Assembly (NCBI GenBank): GCA_004335635.1
Contig: QAXH01005595.1
Span: forward strand, 52,108 to 116,107
Direction: 5' to 3'
DNA length: 64,000 nucleotides
From: Chloromonas sp. AAM2
Taxonomy: Eukaryota > Chlorophyta > Chlorophyceae > Chlamydomonadales > Chlamydomonadaceae
The translations under genes were made by a program, and so were the position numbers. Below the pieces are notes generated by a model. It had not been told where the DNA came from, did no database searches, and saw nothing but the letters and a program-made list of their open reading frames with translations. Of this stretch, positions 13,050 through 24,371 are shown piece after piece. Positions within the stretch are counted from its first letter, which is position 1. Each line of letters begins with the position of its first letter.

Positions 13050-16000
13050 GGCGCCTTGGTGGCAGCCACTGAAGAAACAGAGCAACGAGAAGGCTGTGGA
13101 AGCCGTGCTAGAGCCCCTGTTTGAACGGTAAGGCGTCTCCAACAGGCAGCAACCCCTGCCATCTTGCATGGCACGGGCAGTACACAGCACTAACTGATCC
13201 TCACACCAGCAGGGTTTGATATCACTCGAAACAGTATCTCCTCCAGAGGGACAGTTGTCATGTTATGCCAAACACCAGGTCAAAGCTGACACGTGAAAGC
13301 TGACAGGTCAATTGTTGACAGTTCAAGCCGTTCACTATCCTTGCATGGTCACATGCGCTCGGCATGCCAGGCTGAGAGGCGAAGGGCTATGTTGCACCTT
13401 GGCAGCAGCAACGCCGCATGGATTCAGGAGGCGGTTAACACAGTGGCACAGAAGTTAGCAACGTAATTTGTGGCATGCGAAATGTGCGAAACCAATAGTT
13501 GGATGAGCTTTCCTAGCATGCATGCGCATGGAAAGTGCACATCTAAGTGCTCATAGGGCGAGCTCTGTATAGCATTTTTCTTGCGTGCATTTCGCATCGA
13601 GCTTGCCACTGTTGTTGTATGTGAACCACGCCCGACCCACTAGCAGGGACTAGACAGTGGTGGTGACGGTGGCGAGATCACCTGCCACCATCCCGCGTGC
13701 ATGATGTTCCTGGCCACAGCTATTCTCACACACTACAAGTCGATCAACAGCAAGCTTCAGGCAGGTCGGCATCCTTGGGCCCTGCAGGGGCAGCGGGGCT
13801 GGTGCACCAGAGTCAGAAGTACGTGTACGGCTCAGGGGGTGTAGCGGTGAGTGCAGTGTGTGCAATGCGGTTTTGCTAGCACCATAGGCAAGCCACATGA
13901 ACATGGTAGGCGTTCGCCTCGCAGTTTTGTCTGCACCGGTGGATCTTGGCAGACAAGTCTTCAGACCATGCTGCATTGTTTTTGTTTGTCCGGACCCAAA
14001 TTTTACCCAAACTTTGCACTGTCAACAGCTTGTCAACTTTCATAAGGCATCTCGCACCTGATACTGGAAAAGGAGATGGACTTGTCAGGGGTAAAGGAGA
14101 TGGTGTGTGGTGGATTTGTGTCCCTGCAGGTGTGTCCTGGTGTGGTGCCTGTGGCTGCGGACCTCCTGCACGTCTCACCCTACGTGCAACAAGACGAAGC
14201 CACGCAGCGGATCATTGTCTTCTTTGGGTAGGTGGGCTGGAATGGATTGGACGAGGGTGAGGTCGTGCAGGGCTCAGGCTGTGTCACGCTAGGTGTCGTA
14301 GGCATGAGATCTGCAGCCAGGAAGTGCTGGGCGTGGCCACCCACGTTGACGTGCATCGGGGCCATGGGCCGGCTCAGCATGCCGCCAGCGCTGAAATCGC
14401 TGTGCATGGGGGCAGCATGCCGCTAACCATGCCGCCCAGAGCACTGACACGCAGTTGCGCACGAAGGGCATAGAAGCATTCAGCATGCCGCCTGGTCCAC
14501 CATTGGTGATGATCAAAGGCCTCGTGTCCCATGTGTGTTGTGGGAGCCGCAGTGTTGCTTGGGACGGCTTCTGAAAACAGAGGTGCGCTGACCTCGCTCA
14601 GGGCCTGAGGCAGGCCTGTACTAGTGGGACATGAGACCTTGAATCATCACCAATGATGGTCCAGCATGGCTGGCGGTAATGTCAGCGCTTCCCATCATAT
14701 TCTTCAGGTGACCATCCGATTCCTGGTGCGTGTGCAGATGGCTCTTCAATCTCAACGACTTGGCTGGGAGCGACAAGGACTCCCCAGAAGGCCGCAGCCA
14801 GAGAAGCAGTGGCAGAAGCGAGGGGCATCAGCTGGGTCAGGCCGGCAGCAGCGACCAGGCCGCCCACCTCACCACTCGCTCCCTGCTCAGGCTGTACGAT
14901 AAGCTGGGTGGCGGGCAGGAGCTGCTGATGCTGTCGGAGCTGCAGGGACAGTTTGCCTTCGTCATCTTTGACGCTGCTAAGAGGGTGAGTGGTTGTTATC
15001 ATGCTTTGGCTTAGACTGGCCATTAAACTGCGTTGCAACAGAGCGCTCACTGGCTACACACACACAACCCACTTGTGCGCAGACTTGGATATGCACTCCT
15101 TGCACAACTAAACTACTGAAGCACGGCTCATGCTCGAGTACGCACTGGCGTGCCCCACCAGCCACCCCGGGGCATTTCAGCAACTTTCAAAACTGCCAGC
15201 TGCCTCTGCTTTTGTATGGTAGCCGCACGCCCAGACAAATCGCCTAAACCGTTTTCCCATTGTTATGCCCTTTGCCGTAGCCACTCAAGCCTTTGCACTT
15301 GCTTCACCATGCAGACTGTTTTCGCTGCCAGAGATGCATCAGGTACGTGTGATGCACGTTGATAGACGCAGCCATGGGCAGCTTCCAGATCAGCAGCCTT
15401 GCGTTGCAACTGGACACATGGATGACGCATGTGGCAATGTGTCTGACGCTCTGTCATGACCATGACTGAGGGTACACTCCAACGGCCACATGGCGAGCGC
15501 AAGGCACAGCACAGCAGGCTGCATGGTAATGCCAGGTGCCTCCCCAAAGCATTCTGGTCAGTGTCAACTCAACAGTCTCAACTCAGCATGGTGACGGTAT
15601 GCACGCATTCGACTCGACACGCCATTGTCAACTGCATACAGTGGTCAGGTTATCACACATCGTCAACATTTGACATTTTTGTCAGTGCCAGGTACACCGT
15701 CTGGTCATGGCATCATGTGCCGATGAATGTGTTTGTGCGCAGGGACAGAAGAGATGTTCTATGCAGTGGGTGATGACGGGTCTCTCATGTTCACCAACAC
15801 CCTGGACTCTTTGTCCCAGGAAACAGCACGTCTGGCCTGGCAGCCGCTGCCTGCTGGCCACTACATTGCGGGAAAGGACCCCGTGCCAGTGCAGGCAAGG
15901 AACAAACCGCACTCATGCTTGAACAGCATTATGACACTGCGTTGCTCATGCCTTCACTTTCTTGGTTGAGATTGCACCTGGTGTTGTGAGGATGCTAGGC

Positions 16001-16385
16001 GAACCAACTGGCTGCTTCAGCAATTGTGGTGTGGGTCTGTACCTTGCCTTTTAATGAGGATACGCATCGACGTTCAGAGAGAGGAATGTGTCCCAGAGGG
16101 TCGGCAAGGCAAGGCAGGGATAGGATAACTGGCAATGGATTGTTATATCCATGGATTGTCAATGGATTGTTATATCCTCCCCTTCCTTCCCATGCCATGC
16201 AGTATGCGCTGAGTCGTGCGGAGTTGGCGGCGCGCGAACGGCGTGAGTCGTGCATGGACGGGGCGCTGGATGACGGTCACGTGCGCACCTCATGGGACGG
16301 CGCCGGGGAGGACAGGGAGAGGTACAGCCCCGCGTCTAGCTTGCTGAGGCGACTCAGCAAGCCCCTGGGCGGTCTGATGGGATGA
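13050..16385 (+). CDS. AILP1/DUF3700-like protein with class II glutamine amidotransferase-type fold
   Basis: Exons: 13050-13127, 13720-13846, 14130-14227, 14738-14984, 15315-15342, 15743-15894 and 16203-16385, about 303 aa from the first exon found. All phases agree. The 5' end is incomplete: the first exon begins mid-codon, so a start exon is missing. The centre carries a pattern typical of the Ntn-type amidotransferase-like proteins related to asparagine synthetase N-termini and plant aluminium-induced/AILP1 proteins: LLRLYDKLGGGQEL, LQGQFAFVIFDAAKR, TVFAARDASG and MFYAVGDDGSLMFTN, then LPAGHYI. No N-terminal catalytic Cys can be seen, so glutaminase activity is doubtful. A long Ser/Gly insert separates the first and second halves of the fold. 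The intron after 15894 has a GC donor. The final exon is an Arg/Ser-rich tail. Confidence 0.72.
15895..16202 (+). other. GC-AG intron in the AILP1-like gene
   Basis: The exon ends in CAG and the intron begins GCAAGG, the usual context of a GC donor; it ends in TGCAG. The reading frame is phase 0 on both sides, and no GT nearby keeps the frame. The intron also holds a direct duplication of AATGGATTGTTATATCC near 16134-16180. Confidence 0.7.
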
Positions 16386-19300
16386 TGACTCTCAACGGAT
16401 GGGACGATTGTTCACTCCCCCCGGCGTTTTGGTGGGTTTGTACCCATGCCACGTGGGAATGACCTCTGCAACAGCAGCAACCAGTAACCAAGCAGTGCGG
16501 ACTTGTGGCATCAAGATCATGCAGCTGATGTTGTCAGGACTGGTCACGCTTTCTGTGCATGGCAGCTTTGAGAGCTCAAAGTTTCTAGGCACGCTCAATG
16601 TGTCAAGCCCAGCCTGTGTCTTCTGTACTGGGATGCACACAACAACGCTATGTCTCTTGTTGTTTAGTTGGTTTTCTCCACATTTGAACGCAGATGAATT
16701 TTGTGCATTTCTTCTGTGGTGTGCTGTGCTTGCTTGCGCCAATCACAGCTGCAGGGGTGCCTCTGTTGTACTCTTCCACTATTGTGCTGGGTGTATATCC
16801 TAACCCGTTTTGGTTACGAAGTTGGTCATCTATGAGTCCCTTGCATCCTCATCATGCCCAGGCACCCCCAGAACCTGCCAAGGCCATGAACAGCATATAA
16901 AAAAAAGCAAGAAACTCACGTTCAAACAGAGAGCGCTGACCCTGCCGCGCTGCGGCTTACCACAAGCCAAGAATATTCATTTTATCGTGCTCTGCTAAGC
17001 CATTGTACACGACCACGTCCCAGTTGCCGTGTGGAATTCGATGGGTGGGTTTTGCCTGTTCTTTGAATTGTACGAGCCTTTTCCGACTCGTTCTGCATTC
17101 CACTTGAGACTGATGGTTTGTATTTGTAGTCATTGCTGTTGATGTGCTCTCCGCTTTATGACTTGGCTTGCCATGGATATGCTAAGGGTTGTACATTTGC
17201 TGTAAGGGGAACCGCACCCCAGCTTACGCTTCAGCAATGTCATTGCCCGTTTACTTCAGGCACTGTGCGAGACCAATGTTGTTCGATACTGGTTTTGCGG
17301 TGCGTATTGCTGCTCGCATTACCCGGGGCATCAAAAGCTGTGAAGATTGCTCGGCACAGCCATACAATTCACAGCAACAACTTGTCTGGGACGCGCACCT
17401 TATACACCTTCGTAGGGATCTGGATAAACATGTATACAGCACTTGACTGTGGTGGCGGCCAGCTCGTGGTACAACAGTGGGATCCTCCTCTTGAACCGGC
17501 TGCAAAGACCTGTCTGAACAACCTGGGATTCAGGCTGCCAGGGCAAGTCATCTGTTCCGACACAAACATTTTACAGAGCATGCATATCACATAGCACACC
17601 TGCACATTCGTGTCTACAGAAGGTAAAAAATATCAAGCGTAATCGGGCAATTGGTCTCAGCAACGAAACAAGCTGAACGGCGGGACAAGAAGCCCTCCAT
17701 GCTGGCCGTCAGAAGCCACCGTAACCGTCGCATGTGACCTTCTTGGCATGTTTTAAACAAATTTCAACAGCCTGCCTCGAGACAAACGCAGCCATTTTGT
17801 AACAGGCTAAGCAAACCTCGTGTTGAGGCTGGCATCAACCCAGAGGCACAATCTGCTCAGATATTCTAAGACCCACCATACGTTTGCCACACTTTGTAAG
17901 AGGTACCGAATGACGAGCCAACAATCCGCAACCACACAAAAAAAAAGAAAAAAAAAGAGAAAAACAACACAAGTGGCAAAACAGCCCTACATGCACCACC
18001 CACCAAAACCGAGGCCTACCACTCCATCCCTCCCACTCAGGAAATTTGGCCCTGGTATGACATCTGAGGAGTTCCAACGATTCAAACCAGGCAGTCGACA
18101 ACCACACTTCACCCTTGACCATGGCACTGTTGAGTTCAGCTTTCGAAACAAAATCGAACCATTAAGGCAGCAGATTTTAAAAAACAATTCGCAAGAGTTG
18201 GTAGCTACCAGTTCATCATTACTCTTGATCATAATGCTTAATCAGAAACAAAAGTCTTTGAATGAGTTTAAGTAGTACCATGCCAGGACTAGGTCCACAA
18301 GCAGGGTTTTACGGCAAGCTCAATGTTTCTGCCCACCATCAGCTAACAAGGACCAGGTGACGCCAGCGTGGTAGACGCTCTTGGTGGGGCACTGAAGGAG
18401 CCTTCAGCAGTTTTTTTTAACTATTTTCCTGATTGCAGTAAACCCCACAATCCTTGCATGACCATGCCATTGTAACAAGTCATGCCATACCATGCAAACG
18501 CTGGTGAAACAATCCAAAGCATGCCAAGAGTCAACTCACATGCGCAAACTGATGCGCGTAATTCAATTCCCAGTGTCTATGTGTAAGAGCAGATGTAATG
18601 CTGCCAGGAAAGCTGGCCTGCGAAGACAGTGCAGAAAGAAGAGCTTCACACCAGTTGGTGCAATGGCCCGGCGCGTCAGCGAGCCAGTTGGCACAGGTGC
18701 AGTGCTGTGGTGCTGTATAGCTTGTCGTAGCAAGGAGCTGCTTGTATGCCTAGGGCAGCTTGGGGCCCAATTCCAAGTCATCAACCATCGTGGGCCAACC
18801 ACCCCCCTTCCCTTGCGCAGTCTCCAAATTTCACTTGCAAACACCGAGTTGCAGGCAACTCTTTGGAGAGAATAAGAAAGAAGAGCAACTGCCGCAATAC
18901 CAGTGCCTGGCAGCAATTCTGGCTGACCAGGCAGATGAAGCGAGGCTTGGCAGAGCTGGTAGCACATGCTGACTAAAAGCAGTGCTACTAGAGCCTCTCA
19001 ACAGCCAGTCCATCTCACTGTGACGCATTCACTAGGCAATGATACACTGTTGACCCAACGAAGCGAAAGCGAAACACACACGCCAACATGACCCCCGCCC
19101 TTCAGGCTGCTATACCTCAGCCTTACTGCTACACCTCAGCCACATAGCATAGAGCTATGCAAGGACATCAGTCCACAGCCCCAACAACCACACCGGTTGC
19201 AAGTACAGAGCCCACGAACGCAGGCCACCACTTGGCATGACCTCACTAACAAACCAACTCGACTCCATGCAAACTCGTTGACTAGTATCACAGCCTGCTA

Positions 19301-20384
19301 GACTTGGCAGCGCCCAAATGCTTCATCGATTTTCCATAGGAAGCGTGGCTTGATGAAGCTGGTGTTAGTCTTGCGCTGCGTCTGGGCTATCTTTTTATGA
19401 GGCTCCTATGACTGAGCGTCTGGTCAACCCTCAATGTCAAAACACGCTTGACTGGCTCATTAAGCAGGCAGACGAAACTAGCACAGACACGCTCAAAGCT
19501 TCAGATCCCTCGCTCAATAGCTATAAGTACTTGACCAGATACCACACCAATAACACAGTTGGAAAACCAATGAAACTTGAGAAAATGAACCAAAATGATG
19601 AATCACCATTCTTGTTCTACTACTTGCGACGGTGCTGCTGCTCCTTTGCAACTGCAAGGCAGGCATCTTTGCATGCCAGGCTATCAAATGCCGTTTTGAG
19701 TTCCATTGTGATGGGGCAAGACCCAGCATGTCCTCTGGGGCATGTGATGAAGAGAGGTCAGTCAATACCCCCCTTCACGCTCATAGAACAGTTACCTGTG
19801 CGTCAAATCTTGAATCAAGTACGTCTATCTAATCCAGTCTCTGCCTCGACAGTACTAAAACACCTCGCTGTCAACAAATGCGTTTCAAAACTGCTGTGGT
19901 GTGTTTTTGGTGTAGCAAATGTGGCCACTCCGTACTGATCCCAGCCATCTCCCATGTGCCCCGCATTGCAGTATGATACATGCTGGGCCGAGCTATGGGG
20001 GCAGCAGGACACCAAGAGGCTTAACCATGCACCGAAGCTGACACCACATCTGACGTGCGTGGTGCCGGACAGTCCTTTGTCGCTGGCAACCCTGCTTGCC
20101 AGTCCACTGCATGCCCATGCCCATTTGGCCGCTAATGGCACGTACAAAACGCCAAATAGCAGTGCTGCCCATGTACAAGGCAAAGACGCAGCATGAACCA
20201 TTCATGACATACCTTGTGACATGCCTCCTGATGGCCCATGCATGGCATGCTGCTTTCATGGGATTGCGCACGCTGGCGTTCAACATGCACGCTGGCGTTT
20301 AACATACACGCTGGCGTTCAACAGTGGCTGGTGCCCGAAAGTGCCAAAAAGTGGCCAGTGCCCGGCAGCGGCTTACCACTTGGC
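16386..20384. other. Intergenic, about 4 kb, between two convergent genes
   Basis: No supported gene was found. An A-rich stretch lies near 17937-17970. A 176-codon open frame at 19408-19938 (+) shows no recognisable domain, splice structure or codon pattern and is not annotated. A 19-bp tandem repeat sits at the right end. Confidence 0.5.
20269..20325. repeat. 19-bp tandem repeat, three copies
   Basis: The unit CACGCTGGCGTTCAACATG is repeated three times with one or two changes. It lies about 60 bp past the stop codon of membrane protein B, so probably in its 3' untranslated region. Confidence 0.85.
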
Positions 20385-22811
20385 TTACCACTTAAGCGCA
20401 ACAGCCTTTCCCTTGGTGCCTGCTTGTAGTTTGCCGTGTAGCGCTTGCATGGCGGCAAAAGACTGTCTGGCTGCCGCGTCCATGGCAGCAGAAATTGCCA
20501 GCGCTGATGTGCATGTCACGAGCACCTCCACTAATCGCATGCCTGCGTTGTCCCAGGGCGCCAGAGTGGCGATGCACAGCGCCTCGACCGACGTTGCCAG
20601 CATGGCGGGCCAGAGCAGCAGCTGCGGCAACATTAAACGAGTCAAGAATGATTTCAGATCTTCTGAAGCATCACAGCTTGACAGCCGCGCAATGCGGGTC
20701 GCACAAATACGATCGCAAGAAATGTAAAGGATGCTCACATTGTCAAACCATTCAATCTTACGAGTTCAGCGCGAGTTTAGCGACATTGCAGATCTGAGAC
20801 TGGCAAGTGCGATGCTTGTGCCGTAAATGAGCGCGAAGTCCCGCCTAGTCCAGCATCCCTATACTTTGAACTCACAGGTCGGCACATGTTCTTGAGATGC
20901 GCTATCGCAAGTCGAGTGGTCAGCGTTGCCACTGCTTGCCGCTTCAAGCCCAACTCCGGTAACAGCAGACCGTGCATCGCGGCTACCCACATGGCACAGC
21001 TTACAATACGCGACACAGTGATAACCGCTTCACGGTGTGCTGCTGCGGCCTGCGCGTGGCAGAAGCAACACTAGCGGCTGTCAGAAGCCTCAAACGTTAT
21101 CAATAAGCGTACGCATGCAGGCTGCGTCAAGTAAACAGTCAAATTTTATGTACTGGGTGCTGTGCTTGCGATAGGCTGCGCTTGCAAGCTTTGTCAAGTG
21201 AAACAACAGTGGCACCACAATTCATGCATTAGCAGCAGCACACACCTGGCCGTGGACCAGCAGCAGCAGGAAGCCAGCCAGCAGCACCGGCATCACCAGC
21301 GCCACCAGCATATCAGAGTCCGGCAGGCCTGCTGCCCGAGTCAGCATCACCAAGCCAGTCAGGCCCAGCGTAGTCGCATCCACCAGCCAGCAGCTGGAAG
21401 CCCAGTGCAGTCTGAACTTGTCCTCCAGCACCGGCTCCTTGAAGCCGCTCCAGCTGCAGCCAAGCGACTGCAGGAACGTTGTCGGGAGCTGTGAGGGTGG
21501 GGGGCCTTCCGCAACCTTACTGCTTCTGCCTTGACCACTGATCGCCTTGACAAAACTGAAGGCACCAACGGGAGCAGGTTTGGGAGCTTTAGCTGTGGCT
21601 GCACTGGTGTCTGGACAGGGCATGGAGCAGCCAGAGCCCTGCGTAAACTCACTCACATGCCCACCAGAACCGTTTGAATTGGTCTGCTGATCGTCACTTG
21701 TTGGTGCAACCGAAGCTCGCTGACTGACACCTGGGCCAAGGCTGAAGCTGCTACTGTTAGTGCCAGGTGCCTTCTTCTCACTATCAGAGCTGACTCCTGT
21801 AGAACTGGATGGTGGGTCGGGCCGGGTTGGCAGCGGGCCGGGCCGGGGCGGTAGCAAGCCCGCCCAGCCCCCGAGCAGCCCACCCGACACACCCTCCCCG
21901 GTGCTGCTCATGCTAGTCCTACTCCACACACTGCTTGTGCTCACCCTGCCTGGCGTATGCCACGCCCTTGGATCACCTGTAGCATCCGCTGCTGAACTCC
22001 ACTGACATGCATTGCAACTGGTGCTGCCCACAAGCAATGTCGACGCCCTAGTCAGCACTGAGCTCGAATCGCTGTTGGGACCTGACTGCAGCAGATACAC
22101 ACTGTTCGGATGGTGACCCTGGCTGGCAGCCACAATGCTGCCCACAATTGAGGTTGCACCACTTCGGGGCCGAGAGGGTGGATCATCCGGGTCCACAAGC
22201 ATTTGCAATACGTTCTGGGAGATGTGGTCATGCTGTGTGGGCACGAAGGAGGTCAGCAGGAGATCGTGTAAAGATGTCGTATCATCATCCGCACTCGCTA
22301 TCACCATGCCGGTATCATAATCCATGCCATGCATGTGCTGCATGCCGCGCATGCGTTGCATGCCACTCAAACCAGGTTGAGGCGTCTGTTGTGCTCTCGC
22401 TGCTTCGGCTGCGCTGAGGCTTTCAAAAGAGCCATGCCAAGGGACGTTCAGCACTGCACGTGAAAGATGGTCATCATGATGATCGCTCTGTACAGCCGGT
22501 GCTATGAAAGGTGCCAGTGTAGGTGGCATGGCAGGGGCCTCTTCACTGAGTAGGCTTTCAAGCATCTGGTCATCAGCCGTGATTGTCAGTGATAGCCGCT
22601 CCCATGGAACATCGGGCTGATCAGCTGTGCTGGACGGAAGGGAGTGGAAAGCTGAGGCCAGCTGACACATTCTTTCAGACGAGTCGGTGACTTTTGTGAG
22701 AGTTCCAGTCGAAGGAGTGGCGTGACTTGGCTCAATTGTGGGTTCCGGGGCTGCAGCAGACAAAGGCAGGCAACCATATTGGGAAGCAGCAACCACCATA
22801 ACAGCAACCAT
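20385..22811 (-). CDS. Unrecognised multi-pass membrane protein B (inverted paralogue of the gene at 462-2330)
   Basis: Exons: 22811-21246, 21049-20876 and 20621-20385. From the ATG at 22811 this gives about 658 aa. The reading frame stays open to 22847, and a good acceptor (CTGCTGCAG ending at 22751) could instead join this exon to upstream exons. The N-terminal 450 residues are Ser/Pro/Gly-rich. The conserved block LTSFVPTQHDHISQNVLQML and the motif LGCSWSGF match paralogue A. By eye the membrane portion is roughly three-quarters identical to A, with the same about five hydrophobic segments. Intron positions and phases are identical, and exon 2 is 174 bp in both copies. The linker is longer than in A. 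The 3' end differs: the basic tail of A is replaced by a shorter one ending KAVALKW. Function is unknown; an integral membrane location is inferred from hydrophobicity. Confidence 0.7.
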
Positions 22812-23000
22812 TTTGGGAATCAGCAACCAGCACAGGCTGCCATGCAATGTCAGTGTGCACGAGGGAATCTAGGTACGTGTAGGGTCCCATAACCACGCAT
22901 GGCGAGCATTCACGCACTTGAGAACTGCATCCATGACACTTGCAAGGTCATCATGCCAATGCAAGATGCCTACTGTCACAGCGCGCCATGTAACGCCCAC

Positions 23001-24161
23001 CTTGACTGGAGGCATTTATCTGTGCTGTGGGTAGAGCCAGCAGGTCGTAAGAAAAGTCGTTATTTCCTTGGATGACCTCCCGCAGCACACTGATGCAGTG
23101 GTGCATGCGGGCTGCATGCAGCTGGGGTGTCAAGCGCATGCATGCTCCACGAAGCTCATGATAAGGTGCATCTTGCAGAACTGTTTGCATGTCCAGTAGC
23201 ATGGGCAAGAGCTGGTGCCGGTAAACCTTGCCCACCAGCAGGTTTTGCTGCTCGATCTCTTTGGCTGGTAGCTGCCCTAGCTCGCCTGCTGATGTGCCTG
23301 CTGCAGCATGCACACGCTGCTGAAGCTCAAGCCGTGCAGCGCATCGGGATTTCACCAGGTGGTCAAAGTACAAGGAAACCTCGCTTGCTGCTTCTTGAGG
23401 AAGAGCTAGAAGCGGTATGACCTCATGGGCCCTACACCGCAAAAGCCACAGACAAGAAATGAATGAATTTGCTGATAGCTTCACAGAGCTCACTCACTGA
23501 CATGCCGCAAGTCTTAGGCTGTGAATTGATCAAATACATGGTCGCCAGGGTTAGGGTTAGGTTTAGGTTAGGTGACTACATAAGCATGAACACCTGGATT
23601 TGATCCTCACCACGCCACATGTAAGCAGAAAGGTTCAAAAGTTGTGGGCCCGACCCTTCTCTGACACTCTGACACGCTTGGAAAGCGAACCCTTTAACAT
23701 GGCATTTGTGGCCTCAGCGTCGCTCTGCCCTTGTCCTGCGTCCCATGCAAAGTACCTTCCATTGATGGCGAGCTTCAGCGTAGCCCCAGCATGCTGCGGC
23801 GCAAAGCTAAACCGTAATGTGCTGAAGCCTGCATCGGGCAGGACAACCTGGCTCTCAAAGCTGCTCAAATCGTTCTGCTGGTCTGTCAGAGGAGGCCCGG
23901 CGTATGCGAGGGCGATTGAAGCAGTGGACTGAGGCTGGAGAATGTGTATACAGACATCCACGCGTGTCTCCCTGCCAGCTACTAAGCATGCTGGCCAAGC
24001 GTACTCGATGGATATGGCAGAACAGTCTCCCATCCGAGGCCCTTACGGAGCGCGGGTGAATAGTGGCTGTCTGTATACTGACAATGCTACATGGCCGTGT
24101 CCCAGCTGGCCTGCGGGCCTTTTGTCCTTCAGCACGACACAGTTGGGAAGGTCGTGCGGAC
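23001..24161 (-). CDS. Coding exons of unknown function, possibly the 5' part of membrane protein B
   Basis: Three exons with consistent phase: 24161-24047, 23971-23756 and 23431-23001. The first two encode a beta-rich stretch (for example ETRVDVCIHILQPQ and FSTLRFSFAPQHAGATLKL) and the third a helical one (for example ASEVSLYFDHLVKSR and LLPMLLDMQTVLQ). No family was recognised. The last exon ends in phase 1 at CAAG before GTGGGC. The acceptor at 22751 in the next gene takes up exactly that phase, so these exons may belong to the gene at 20385-22811. Alternatively the last exon reads on to a stop at 22951 and this is a separate gene. The start codon was not found; it should lie between 24162 and the XPC start. 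Confidence 0.45.
23548..23572. repeat. Short interstitial telomere-like repeat
   Basis: The + strand reads GGGTTAGGGTTAGG, then TTTAGGTTAGG, a mixture of TTAGGG and degenerate TTTAGG units. It lies in an intron between exons 23756 and 23431. It is too short to be a functional telomere. Confidence 0.7.
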
Positions 24162-24371
24162 CTGCAGTGGCATAATATATCAACCGTTAGGAGTTAGCAG
24201 TTGGACCCGGCTGTAGCTTTGCTACAAGTTGTTGCTGCGCCTGAGATAGCGTCAACTGTTTACTTCTCCGAACCCAGGCTGGCATGATGTGACTGGCATA
24301 ACGGGGACTATGTACACCACCCAGTAGGGACGCAGAGTTTCCAGAAGACCACAACGGATTTTGTCACTGAG
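24162..24371. promoter_or_regulatory. Probable shared promoter region of XPC and the divergent minus-strand exons
   Basis: Only about 210 bp separate the first exon found on the minus strand from the XPC start codon, and the minus-strand start must also lie here. No TATA or CCAAT box is obvious. Confidence 0.35.

Noticed and set aside
19408..19938. 176-codon plus-strand open frame in the 4-kb gap
   Set aside because: It has an ATG and some hydrophilic character, but no recognisable family, no flanking splice signals and no paralogue.
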